From Rhytidiadelphus loreus (lineage: Eukaryota; Streptophyta; Bryopsida; Hypnales; Hylocomiaceae): a stretch of 64,000 nucleotides of DNA. The position numbers and the translations under genes were made by a program. Location: assembly GCA_947034895.1 (NCBI GenBank), contig OX344763.1:71133093-71197092 (forward strand), in the 5' to 3' direction. The notes below the pieces were generated by a model. That model was given only the letters and a program-made list of their open reading frames with translations, made no database searches and was not told the DNA's origin. Shown piece by piece: positions 11,973 to 23,661 of the stretch (the stretch's first letter is position 1; the number at the start of each line of letters is the position of its first letter).

Positions 11973-12977
11973 TCATTCGGAATCTGAATCCGTGTCATCT
12001 CTCTGACTTGGGCCTGTAGGACCACCACCATAAACACCGAGATATGGTTCTCCGCCATAGTAGTCGGGAACATATCCGCTTTGCCCACCTCCTGGTCCAT
12101 AATTTGCGGAGGAATGACCTCCAAAAGTTGGAGGAGGAATTGAATCACCGTGGAGTGATCCTCTTTGAGTTGAACCGCCATAATAAGAGCCTCCAACGTT
12201 TTGAGAGCCATGTTGGGGGTCATGGCCATAGTGTGAACCATAGGACCCATGTGGTGGGTCATATGCACCACGGTCACGTTGGTAGAATCCATCATACCCA
12301 TCTTGTCGACCACGGTCCTCTACGCTTCTACGCATCGCTTCTTGCATTTGTTGTTCGTATTCAATGTCTTCTCAATCTTTTTTACGCTCGTGCTCCTCTC
12401 CCAATGTCACTGGTGTTGGAGCTTCACCCTCATCACCGTCACTCGACCATTCATCTTCTCCATGTGGCACCACAACTGCAGGAAATCCAAATTGCCCTCG
12501 ATTGGACCACTCTGGCTAGCAATCACTTGCAGCAGTCCAGCTAGTATAAATCATTGCATCATTCCGATTCAAACTATCCACATGTTTTCCATAAATGGTA
12601 CGCCAATCCACATCTTTGTGGAGTACAATCTCTACCCAAACCATAGCCATGTTAGAATAGTTCATTATATTAGGTTTGGAGTCACGTAAACCCGCTGAAC
12701 GCGTTACTTCTTCGTAACGGTGAAGAAAGTGTCGGCTCGTACATGTGGACATTTGTCCTTCCCATCGACGAACTTGACCTTCAGCACGTTCTCGTGACCA
12801 CATTTTGGAGAGGTGAGTCATCTTCACGTACTTCTTGCATGTGGTGCAGTCCCAAACTTTCTTTGGCTCTTCTTCCCATCCATCTTCAACTACGCAATTA
12901 GGGTTTTCCCAGTCAACCCAATTCATATCTTGAGATTTCCCTTTCTTACTCTTACTTGATGGTTTAGGGCGAGACAT
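11973..12977 (-). pseudogene. Decayed relative of the split RING gene's N-terminal part
   Basis: One minus-strand frame from the ATG at 12,977 (MSRPKPSSKSKKG) to 11,973, interrupted by a TAG (after TAASDC) and a TGA (after ERKKD). It resembles residues 50-150 of the protein starting at 16,336: both have CK-[KQ]-[YF]-VKM-x-H-x2-K-[ML]-WSR, a region with HF-[LV]-HR, then INYS/MNYS and K-VDW. After the shared part this copy continues into an acidic segment and a long Gly/Tyr/Ser-rich tail (YDPPHGSYG, GGSYYGG), whereas the 16.3-kb gene has a different C-terminal part. No domain name is assigned. Both stops are one C-to-T change from CAG or CGA. A TCCGACGG-type array lies about 300 bp upstream. 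Confidence 0.55.
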
Positions 12978-13284
12978 GATAACCTTGATTACAATGAAGA
13001 TAATTGATGTCCGAATTTTCCCAAAATATTGCACCAAGTGCACCAAGTGCTTCTTACTTCAAAATTCAAATGCAATGGAGTGAAACGGTTTTCTAATTCA
13101 CAATTCCTTGCATACAAGAAATTATTCAAACCACATCACTTAAAACCACCAAGTATCCAAGCACAACCGTTCACACACCAAACTGAAAGGGGCGCGCAGA
13201 GCCACAGATTCACATCGGGCACTGGAAAACCCACTTCGGGAGGGAAACGGTTGTGGAAAAATGAGGCGTCGGAAACGCTATTTA

Positions 13285-13460
13285 TGGCTTCCGACGGCAC
13301 TTTAGGGTCCGTCCGAATCCGACGGCCTGTTTTTCGACGCCCCCATCGTGCGGCCCGAAATTGTCGCATGATGGATTGCACGGTCACCGAGAAAGTGCGG
13401 ACGCACCGACATGCGGACGAACAGCTTGGACGGGGCGTCGGAAGGGCGGAGGGGCCGTCC
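13285..13460. repeat. Short TCCGACGGCC-type GC-rich cluster
   Basis: GC-rich block with 'ttccgacggc', 'tccgacggcc', 'ttcgacgccc' and 'ggggcgtcgg' motifs about 300 bp upstream of the ATG at 12,977. It is a looser version of the arrays at 6.8 and 15.8 kb. Overlapping ORFs in several frames here are composition artefacts. Confidence 0.55.
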
Positions 13461-13579
13461 GGCGAGGAGAATTTTGGAAAACAAGGGAAGTTTTGTCCCT
13501 TTCGAAATTGCAGGCTTTGCCCTGCAGCAGGGGCAATGAAGGGGGCAATTCAGCGTACCCTTTTGGGGCCCCCCCTGTG

Positions 13580-15730
13580 AGCACGTAAAAAATTTTGGAA
13601 CTAAACCGTACGATCTAAAATGTTACTTGTAACACACTAAACCCTTGTATAACATGTAGAAGGAAAATAAGAAGAAGAAAGAAGTATGGAATTTTTGAAT
13701 TCCCAAATTCATGAGGGTTTTGCTATGCCCTTGAAAAATTAGGATCCTATTGCTTCGAAATGCGTAATTTTTTGGATAAATCATGTACATCCTCTAATTC
13801 GCTTTCTTGAAATAATTGTAGAAATTATTGAACTACGGTTATCTTGGAGGGTCATTTAGAGTGTCCATTAGAAACCAAGTGCGAACAAAACTTTGGACCC
13901 CCTATATATTTTTTGAATTTTAAATAAAACAAAATTAAAAAAATATGAATAGATTTTCCTACTTTAAAAGTTTATGTTTTGAATTATTGATATTTTTATT
14001 TGTTGATAATAATTAGTTACAAATTTTTGAAGTAAAAAGATACACTATAGAACTGAAAAATAGCTTTTACACCCCTCTATTATATAAGAAAAAATTGTCT
14101 AAAAAATGAACAAAAAATTCCTAAAAATAACTCATTATTGAAAGCTCATTTTGAATTGAATATTGACTCAATGGTCATCTAAATGTGTCCTCTATAATTA
14201 TTTCAATTGAAAAACATGCCATTTTAGTTCATTTTCAAGTTTCAACCTCTTCTAGAAATCATTTCATATTTTATTTGAGTTGGAAATTTTGGCAATAGAA
14301 AGCTATAGTCATTATTAAACAATGTTCAAAATTTTAGGTTGAAATTATAGTTTATTAGAAACCACTTGTTCACACGTGATTTGTTATAGTAGAACTAAGT
14401 GCACCCCCCAAGACGGTTATGGCCTTATGGGGCACTTACAACTGCATTTTCTGAGTAAAGAAAGAGAGATTCCATAATTGTTGACCATGTAAAAGTAGAA
14501 AAACTACCTTTCCATAATTTATTTGAAGAAATATTTATTTTTTGCTCAAATGTGCCCACTCTCTTTCAGTTCCACAAAAACATGTAGAACTTCTTTTCTA
14601 GTTAATAGTTATCAATCTCACTAGCAATTGCATGCAGAAATGAACTCTACCGATTTATAGATTTATTTTGGCAACACTCAAGAACATGCTCTAATAGGCT
14701 AGAACTTTGAATAAAGAGATTATCCATAATTCTATAATATAATATATTTTTGTGCAATACTGCAAGGTATGAAAGCTTAACATTTCATCATACATATAAT
14801 TAATGAAACCTAAATTAATAGATTAATGAATTCAACTTTAGAAAAATTGGTGAAGGCCTTCAAGTTGGCCCCTCTCTCCCCCTTCTCAATGAAATGAAAA
14901 AATATATCAATATAGGGTATATGGTGAAATTTTTTCCATATTACAATGTCATGAATTCATGAATGAGTAGTACATTTTACAAGTAAATAAAAAACTTTCA
15001 AATGATCATATGTGACGTTCTCCTTCTATTAATTCTCGTACATGAGTGATCATCATATTCAATTGTCAATTTTGTGGGACAACCTTTCACTTCTGCAATT
15101 TTCACGGTGCCATGTAATAATTCATATCCGGAAACATAGAAATGAATAACTAATTAGTCGACAAGGTTCACATGTATAGTACATTTAAATTATCACATGT
15201 AGACTACAAGTTCGATGGATCAATTACACAATGGTCTGTACATTGAAATTACATTTCAATTTTCAACCAACATTTCCACATTGACTTTTTAAATCATATC
15301 TTAAAATCATAGAAGAAGTCATGTACTTTGTGGATCCAAAAAAATAAATGTCTTCAAATTGCAATGTAATAATGTATCCATGTAACCATGTATAGAGGGT
15401 GAGCCAAAATTGCTACTAGTGGATATTGGGATGGTGGGAATACTCGGTGAAATCGTAAAAGTGATGCCACATGCTGCACCAATTTTTTGTTGAGCACGTG
15501 AATATTTTATATGGAAATTTAATAATTTGTAGGGTTTAGGGTTTAGGGTCTAGGGTCTAGGGTTTAGCATTAAAAACAATCTCACAATGTAGGGAAGAAA
15601 ATGAACAATAAGCTTTCACACATTGGATGCTTTCTACATTTCATTGATTATTTTTTATAGTGATTTAACTATTTCAAGGATCCGTTGTTTGAACAGTGTG
15701 TACACAGCTAGAGTATGACAGTTCAGCAGG
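13580..15730. other. AT-rich spacer, no supported gene
   Basis: About 2.1 kb without a credible open frame. It is AT-rich and low in complexity. The only distinct element is a telomere-like run at 15,533-15,575. Confidence 0.55.
15533..15575 (+). repeat. Short interstitial telomere-like run (TTTAGGG)
   Basis: About six consecutive units of TTTAGGG with TCTAGGG variants. This is the plant-type telomere unit but far too short and internal to be a chromosome end. Confidence 0.7.
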
Positions 15731-15734
15731 TCCG

Positions 15735-16130
15735 TGCAGAGGAGACGATGGCCTGATCGGAGACCTGAAGACCTAAAATCCATCCGACGGCTTGATTCGA
15801 CAGCCTGATCCGACGGCCACGGCCTGTTCGGTCCGCCTGATCGGGCACAGGCGACTCCGAAACTTGGTCTTCCAACGGCCCGATCCGACGGCCTGATCCG
15901 ACGGCAGTGTTTGATCCGACGGCCTCATCGGCCGGTGACGTCGGATCCGACGGCCTCTTCCGACGGCCTCTTCCGACGCCCTCATCAGACGGCCTCTTCC
16001 GATGGCCTGTTCGGTCCGACCGACCGACGACCAGGTCCGATCCGAGGGCCCAAAGTCAGACGGATCGCGGTCCGGAACCGAACCGGTATTAGGGTTGGTT
16101 TCGGACGGCTATATGATCGGACGGGCCCTT
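15735..16130. repeat. TCCGACGGCC array upstream of the split RING gene
   Basis: Dense array of ten-base motifs (tccgacggcc, ttccgacggc, tcggtccgac) joined by 'tgatc' or 'tcat', ending about 210 bp before the ATG at 16,336. It is the largest of the five related arrays after the one at 6.8 kb. Its position between transcription-start distance and the ATG suggests a promoter or 5' leader element, or a transposon terminal repeat; the sequence alone does not decide. Confidence 0.8.
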
Positions 16131-16335
16131 CATTTCTTTTCACTTCTTCTCTCCAAGCTTGCCAAGTCAGATGTGCTGTTGTTGCCTCTGGCGCTAGTTG
16201 CTCTTACTTGGTGGAGAGAAGGGGTCCAACATATTTTATTACGGTGTGACTTTGGCAAATTTAAATTACCTACACGTATATTTCAATTGACCGAATTTTT
16301 TACTTTGAATTGCTCTTCAATTCAAAGTACCAAGC

Positions 16336-17709
16336 ATGGCCGCGGAAGGTGATGGAGGGGCTATTGGGACGACTTCAACACAACCTCCACCAAAGAAAAT
16401 TAAAACAAGGGGGGGCGGACATGCGTTGCAGTATGACATTTTAGATGATCCGAACATCAAAGCGGAGCCTGACTGGGAGAAAGTGGAGGCCGAATATTGG
16501 AGCTCTAAAATGTGCAAACAATTTGTCAAAATGTACCACATTGACAAGTTGTGGTCTCGGGATTGCCACACAGCCCACACAAGATATTTCAATTGTAAGC
16601 CGTGGACTTGCAAGGATAGTCATTTTGTACATCGATCAGACAAGGTGTGGAAGGCCCTCTTCGGCAACAAGGCAAGGAGTAAAGGATACATAAATTACAG
16701 CACGGCATCTATGGTGTATGCAGAACTCATATTGGGTCGGAAGGTGGATTGGAGTACGTTTCCAACGACATCGCAATTGCCGCTTCAACTTCCGAAAAAT
16801 CAAAAGGATATTCCCGATTTATACAATCACGGGGCACAAACGGCTGAATCTAAAATAGTGTTAAAAAATACTAGAACGCCTACAATGAAGGTTTCACAGG
16901 GTGTAGGCAACGCAATACAGTTGGACCCCACACAACTAGGAGCGGAGGCCACCAATGCCTCTTCGGGAGGTGTATTTCGGAAGGTCAATTTCAAGGATCC
17001 GGAGACTTGTTTACCCACTTCGGTTCATGTACCAATCATGGGTGAGCAAAGCATTGCTCCAAACAAGCACGACCTCGTGAAAGAAGTTGCCCCTTCTTCC
17101 TCGTCGCGAGAAGACATGAATGAAGACAAAGTTGCAAGAGCAAATGCTACAATTGAACGGCTTATAGACAGCGATGCTCTCGATAGTTTGAAGTACGTTC
17201 CTCCAAACGTGGACTCGCCAACGCCACCTAGTCCAATATTGAGCCCGATCCGTGAAGTTCAACCCTCAGGTCTGTTTGTAGAGCGACTTCAAAACGTGGC
17301 AACGACCTCCAATATTGATGGCGAGGAGATTGTGCGCAAGTATCCGCTCTTGTGCACTTTAACTCCAAGAAGATTGCAATATGTGGGTCAAATCCCAAAT
17401 CCGGAGCATCTTAAAATCATACTTAGGTGCGGAGTTGAGTACCCACTTCAAATGGATGGATCGAGAGAAGGTGAACCCGTGAACGAGGCCGAGTGCTCTA
17501 GGGCAACCGAAAACAAACTTGGGCTTCACGATTTTGTGACATCCGCTCAAGCAATAACATGTTCTGCTGAAGCTGTAGCGGAAATGGCCCCGTTGGCTAT
17601 GGAATTGGCCAGAAATTTATCCACATTATCACATCCACTATTGAAGGGTGGATTGGCTTTTCACAAGTTTGCTAGTGGAGCGCTAACACTTCTTGATGAG
17701 AAGTACAAC
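16336..17709 (+). CDS. 5' half of a RING-H2 protein gene split by a transposon
   Basis: Exactly 458 codons run from the ATG at 16,336 to the insertion point. A short P/K-rich start (PPPKKIKTRGGG) is followed by a tryptophan-bearing segment with CKQFVKMYHIDKLWSRD and INYSTASMVYAEL, the part shared with the pseudogene at 12-13 kb. A low-complexity middle comes next, then a helical region (AVAEMAPLAMELARNL) ending LLDEKYN. The frame then enters the transposon end and stops after 16 foreign codons at 17,757. The continuation resumes in phase at 31,262 (YLKTIVELEQ), where a coiled coil and a RING-H2 finger follow. The whole protein would be a candidate E3 ubiquitin ligase of about 1,040 residues. 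Both halves have no internal stop, so the split is probably recent. The TCCGACGGCC array lies upstream. Confidence 0.7.
17698..17709 (+). repeat. Left copy of the target-site repeat
   Basis: GAGAAGTACAAC, identical to 31,250-31,261; the match extends two bases left (AT). MULE insertions usually duplicate 9-11 bp, so part of the 12-14 bp match may be chance or belong to the element end. Confidence 0.8.
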
Positions 17710-18120
17710 AAAGCTAGTATACGAGCGTCGAGCGTGAGCATGGAGCGTAGAGCGTAGAATTCGGAGCGTGGAGCTTCTATATTAAACAAAAAGGAGGGAA
17801 AAAATTGATGAAATAGGTTGTAGGATTGAAAAAATTAATTTAGAAATTTAATGAAGGTGGATGATAAAATTTGATTCGATATATTATAGGAAAAAGATGA
17901 AAAAAATAATTCAAGAAATAGATGGAGAAAGTAGATGAAAGTAGATGAAAGTAGTGGATGAAAATAGATGAAAGCAGATGAAAGTATATCCCATAAATGG
18001 ATGAAAGTAGATGAGTACAATGGATGAAAGTAGATGACATAAATGAATGAAAATAGATGTGAGAATGGATGAAAGAAGATTACAAAATGGATGATGATGG
18101 ATGGAAAATGGGCATGCACG
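17710..18120 (+). repeat. Left terminal inverted repeat with minisatellite
   Basis: The outer 60 bp is a run of GAGCG-type units (gagcgtcgagcgtgagcatggagcg). Inside it, 17,930-18,110 holds about 15 units like 'gatgaaagtagatg'. The right end at 30,850-31,249 is the mirror image in the same order, though substantially diverged, which makes these extended terminal repeats of about 400 bp. Minus-strand ORFs here (FIHFHP-rich) are translations of the minisatellite. Confidence 0.7.
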
Positions 18121-18572
18121 TGAATTGAAGAAGTAGATGAAACTGGATGGAAACGTGAATGAAAGTGGTTCAGACATATTTTTTGGGGGGTTTAAATAAA
18201 TTGCTAGTGACTTGAAGAAATAGGATAGAAGGGGGGTACTATGCAAGGTCCAGGTATATAAAAATAGCGGTTTAGGAAGACATTGCAATTCTCCATCTAA
18301 TACTTTCATCCGTTTATGACTTACATTCAAAAAAGGCTAAGTAAATGACGGATTTAGAATATTGCCCATGGATTAGGAAATCAACATACAGTAAAGAAAC
18401 TAACTCTACAATTACATGAAGACTTAAACCATGCATGTTATTCAGCAAATCAGAAATGAGGTAGTGGCTCTTGTTGTCTCACTACAATATATAATAACAT
18501 CTACATATATAAATGTTATGACTGACACGGTGGAAAGTATTGAAAACACCTGTGTAACGATTCTGCAATTTA

Positions 18573-21500
18573 CTACACAATTGTACTAGAACCCAGGATT
18601 CCGCAATCGAGCAATCTACGGACTTCATTGAAGCTGAAGCTTGGAGCATGAATAAAGACATCTGCAATTGAGTCTAAGTGGCAAATGACTACAAATAAAT
18701 AATAAAGATGCTTGCAGTTTGCCCACTGCCCTCTTTTTCCTAAAGCCTTGGTTGCCATTTCTTTGAAATAAGGGCACGAGCATTCTGGAAATGAACCTAC
18801 AGTCAAGATGTATTGACATGGATGTGGCTCCCCACCAGAGTTTAGCTTCACAATGCAGCCAAAGCCAGGATGTGGAATCACTGTCACTTGACAGATAGAG
18901 GCCTTCAAAGTGAGCGCTGAAGCATAGTTGTTTGATTGTTTTACTGTAGGTGCGCTAGGATTTCTTCGAATTTTTTTACCTGACCTTGTGTTTGGGTGCT
19001 CTGTGGGAAATGGTGGAACATGGCAGTTTGATACATATGATTGTCCATCATTGATTCCAAAAAGCCGCCGGGGTGAGATTTCAGAACGTTGTGGGAGACG
19101 GAAGCCGGCATTTTGAAGTTGCAGTATCTCTGTAGGTCTTAAGTTTGTCCCAAACTTCACTGGCCAAATGGTAGGCACGTCAGGTCTCAAAAGAACCCAC
19201 TTCTTCCTTGCACCCTTGACGCATCGCTCGATGTCATCGTTGCAGAAAAAAAACTGATGCCTCTCAATTCTATTTTTCTTGTAATTGTCCATGTTGCCGG
19301 TATACGTGGGTGCAGCTGTCCCCTTATTGCATTGCACAATCTTTGCAATACATTTCTTTCTTGTAATGGCCTGCAATGCAAAACATGCCTTTGCCGAATT
19401 CTTACACAAGCGAGCAATGTGCCACTCAGCCTCATCACATACTGTTTCTTCAACATGCATCACTCGAAAGGCCTCCGAAGTACTAGGTGCAGTTCTATGT
19501 CCTAAGGAATCTTCCACCTCTACTTGTTCATTGCTTGAAAGTGGAACGTCCTCAGAAACAGAATCCAAGTGAATCACCGTTGCAGTAGCTCGAGTGGTCT
19601 TCACATTCTTGCGTGGCCTCGAGAAGTTGACTTTGTCAGGACGATGCGAATCGTGTTGTGATCCTGGTGGTAAATTAGGCATGCGACCTTCAGATCCAAA
19701 CACTTCTTCTCCTTCGAGATGAGGATCCCGCGTGCAATATACACCAACACTCGGTACTGTTGCCATGACATCGTTTAATCCTTTTGGATTTCCAGTGCGT
19801 TCAGTATATCGTTGAGCAACACGGAGGAGTAGCTCTTCTTTTCCAGGACCTGTTCCTGGGTTCTCTCCCTTCAGAAATTGATAGTATCGAACCATCTGCA
19901 TGAATGCACGCACATAATCATCCACAGTCGCCACATACAGGTCATTTCCGCGATTCCCGGACTGTTGTAGCCATTTGTTGTGAACTGTCTCAGCCAGGTT
20001 GCAAGATGGCATCTCCGCCAATTCTTCGAGGGAGAGATCCTATAGCATATCAACATTATAAATATAATTGTTAAATAACACACTCCTACAGAAGAATGTG
20101 TACATTACTACAGAAAATCAAGACAACAACTCAAAGACCAACAATACAACAAGAGAATAAGACCACAAGGAATTAACATGACGTTGTTGATTACCAAAGT
20201 ATAGTTAGAAGCAGTCAACCTAATCATATATACAGACTTCGTTACCCTTCAAAATGACACAAATGAAGAAATCTAATAAAATCATCATGAAAGTGAAGAA
20301 ATCCTAACGATCCACTAGTGGAATTTCCCTGTTATAGGGGTGTTGTACTATCCACGTTGTCTCGGCTCCGAGAGGACTCTACGACACAACGACATCGTGC
20401 ACATCAATTATCAAATGAAATCCTTGATTTCCACTATGGAATAGCCGACATGTGGAGGAGTGGTGCTCTTTCCAGGATTGTCACTGGCTGGGGAGTGACT
20501 TTGGACGCAAGAACATTGTGCACATGAACATGTAGAATATACAAAGAACATCCTAACAAACATTAGAACTGAATATCGTCACAAAGAAATTTACCTATTT
20601 TTAACAGACAATCTTGTTCAAAAAGTAAGAAGAACTCACTAGGTGCATAAAGCCGCCCCATTGTCTGTAACGAAAGTGCCAGAACGATAACCACAAATCC
20701 AATCGTTGAACCCCCTCAGATGTTGTTGCACCAGAAGAGTGCCACCAAGCACGAATTGCATGGTAGCGAATCTCTGAATCGGTAGAGGAAGCAGCGTCTT
20801 TATATTGCTTGCATAGTCTGCGGTGTTGATCCTGCATGTCAGTCCGAATATCAGCTTTTGTGTGTTTCTCTAAAGACTGTGTCCAGTGAAATAGGCAAGT
20901 GCGCTCTCTGTTGAGCATGGGTTTTGACAGTTCACCACTTCCGTATATTTGCCTGAGTGCATTCCAGTTGGCCTGTGCACTATCCGCCATGAAACCCTTG
21001 AAATATGGTAATGCAATATTGTGCCTCGACATCACCACGTTTAAATTTGTCCAAAAATGGCATTGAGCAACTGTATCCTCAGATTGCATGTCGCACACTG
21101 CAATGGTCATCACACGGCAGTAGATTGGATCATAAACGTGGCATGCTAATGTTGTCCACTGCTTAACACGCTTCACATGATCAAACATCATCCAAGAGTC
21201 TTGCAAGTCACCACCTGGCTGCATTCTTATGACTAAGTCTACGCCACTACCAGGACCAACTTTAGACATTTTGAATACGTAAACCTTGTCTGTTTCAGAG
21301 CCCTGTCCCGGGAATTTGTTCTCCTGTATGTAAGCCCAATTGTTGCATCCCCTGAGCTTTGTAATGCTATCCATGCATCCAAAGCGTCGAAAATGCTTGA
21401 AGGTCGTCACCTCGTTTCTAATGCTTGGTGAACTCATAAACTTGCATTTCTCTAGGATTGGCATGAGCTCGACTAAACCAAACTGTGCAGGTGGCGCTCC

Positions 21501-22906
21501 TTCAGGTCTGAGGAGCATCTCTCCTACTAATTCCTTACTAGCTTCTAGAACAATAGCGGAATTTGTTGCTGCAGGATTCCGTTCTACCTGGTCTGAAATC
21601 AATGATTTAGTCCTCTCCTTGAAATCACGGTAGTCCCCATCTTTCACTGGATGTGAGTGAAATCCAAAGTGAGCACAAGCACGACGCACGTTGCAGTTCC
21701 CGACGACATAGTATATTCTTGCTTGGCAACTTGCAACACATGTTGGAATGGCTGAACAACTCTTGCAAGTGATGGTCGACCCAGAAGGAGGACTACATGA
21801 GGCCTCGAAGGAAGTAGGTGAAGACCCATCCCATTCAGTTTCATTCACGATTGACATCCGGTGCTTGCGATGCAGGTAGTCGCAAGATGAGTTGTCACAT
21901 CGAAGGTGGCCCACGCATGAAGCTAATCGGAAGGTAAGTCCATCATCATTTTTTATATTTGTGGTGTGAGTATTGGCCCAGACATGACCGTCATGGCGTC
22001 TCTCCATTCCACCTAAGAGCTTTGCTTGAGAATTCGAATTAGAGGGTCCTAGGGGCGGTAACTCAAATATAACATCACCGTTAAATACTGGTGGAACAAA
22101 GTTAACCTGTTGAATAGGAATAGAGTTATAATCCACCTTCTTAAAAGGATTCCGAGATCCTTTACTATGACAGAGCTTGCGAAGATAAGGAATGATCGAT
22201 AACCCTACACAATTAGATTCCGTAATTGAATCTAGAATGGGCACGGAGGGAGTGCAAGTAGCTTGAGATAGAGGAGATATGGTATGCTTCAAGAGCTTCC
22301 TAGGAGGTGAGGCATCGTCGGAATCGTCACTTTCTATAACTATGACATTTACACTAAGCTCAATCTTCACACGAGTAGGCAAGCCAGTGTGGAGAGATCT
22401 AGTACTAGTACACATAGGAATACTCTCGCTGCTCCCCGCCACAAGTGGCAGTTCAGACAACCCGTACGCTATGTATTTCCCTGATCGCAAATGCCACTGA
22501 CGAAGAGAACCATCCGTAATATGGTCCTGGCCAATAGTATGAATTGTATCTCTAGTAGAAGAGTCAAAAACTTCTTCATCAATATGAATACTGTTCTCCG
22601 ATAATGAGAAACGAACACTCAATCGAAATGCACTAACCACAGCAAATCCTTGGTCTCCTACAGGAAAGACTATAGGCACTCTCTCCCCATCCACCCTCAC
22701 CACTGCAACTAAACTGGACAACATGGTCGCTGCACCTGCAACAATTGACAAGAATGCCACTTCATAGAAGCTTCATATAAGACTATAATCAAGATACGCT
22801 GAGATGTTGTGGTATGCACGGAATGAATTGGAGAATTATGAAAAAAAAAAATTATATTGAGATGTCTGTCCCTACCATTGGAAATGGAAACAGAATTGGC
22901 GGCCAT
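18573..22906 (-). CDS. MULE transposase with GCM/WRKY-like finger, DDE core and SWIM finger
   Basis: Three exons join in phase: 22,906-22,876 (ATG, donor GTAGGG), 22,735-20,640 (donor GTGAGT) and 20,039-18,573, giving 1,197 residues with no stop. In order: a variable N-terminus; a Cys/His region (GHLRCDNSSCDYLHR, CKSCSAIPTC, then HFGFHSHPV) like the WRKY-GCM1/FLYWCH fingers of Mutator-like transposases; a DDE core with MMFDHV, FMADSAQANW, the CLFHW C2H signature and probably LAETVHNKW as the acidic third site; and a C-terminal SWIM finger (CSCPYF...CKH). The second intron position is identical in the broken copy at 39.5-39.9 kb. It probably cuts and moves this element and its relatives. It looks intact, so it may be active. 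It is divergent from the ParB-like gene, with 755 bp between. Confidence 0.85.
20040..20639 (-). other. Transposase intron with an isolated palindrome
   Basis: This 600-bp intron has GTGAGT and CTATAG borders. Near its middle (20,356-20,377) it contains TCTCGGCTCCGAGAGG, a single copy of the same palindrome class that fills intron 1 of the divergent ParB-like gene and the array at 0.1-1.1 kb. No coding potential. Confidence 0.6.
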
Positions 22907-23661
22907 TAAAGATCATGAATGGGAAATATTTAATGAAGAACCAATACTACATTAATTTCTGCACGATTTGTAATAATGTATCTGCCTGCATAAATGTAGA
23001 TAGTTGTTGAAGTAGGCGGTTCCCAAAAGACGGTTCTTCATTAAAATATGCTGTAGTGAGTCATGTAAATTAATGATGATGCATCTCACATTGGAGGTGA
23101 AGTATACATAGTTAGCCGCAGTTGGATCCTGGAGTTGAATTCAAATGTTTGTTTTGACAAATACCCTCCTTATCCAATCATAGTGAAGAGAGGATATAAC
23201 ATTATGACACGTGTCAAAGACCATCCAATGAAACATTCTAATTCATTATGAAACATGAAACAGATGCATGAATATGATTTTCTCACGCCAAAGGAGATCC
23301 ATATCAGATAAATCAAAGATATATTTTCCAGCCTTCAGTCTGACAACCTCCAATGAATGTGAGTCCATGGCAATTCTCCATTGAACGCTTGCCAACATGT
23401 ATCAAACCTATCAATCCCGATTATCTAAAATGAATTCAGTAATTTAATGGTTCACAAAAAATGATTGATAGAATTCAATGAAATTTCTAGAAGATTAGGG
23501 TTGCGACTTAGGCTTAGAAATTCAAGGAAGCCTTGAACTAGGAAGTCGCCTAGTCATTCTCTCTCCTCCAACGCCGCCTGTTGCGCATTGTGTTCTACTC
23601 ACCTGGAGAACGCGGAACAAGACACCACCGGACGTTTCTGCTCACGACTGTTGGAGGGCCG
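22907..23661. promoter_or_regulatory. Shared divergent promoter region of the transposon
   Basis: The 755 bp between the transposase ATG (22,906, minus) and the ParB-like ATG (23,662, plus) must hold both promoters. I see no clear TATA box and no palindrome. Plus-strand leader sequence near 23,560 is CT-rich (ctctcctccaacgccgcc). The assignment rests on position only. Confidence 0.4.

Noticed and set aside
12044..12689. His-rich plus-strand ORFs
   Set aside because: Antisense shadows of the Gly/Tyr-rich tail of the minus-strand pseudogene.
17835..18330. Minus-strand ORFs rich in FIHFHPL
   Set aside because: Translations of the GATGAAAGTAGATG minisatellite in the transposon terminal repeat.
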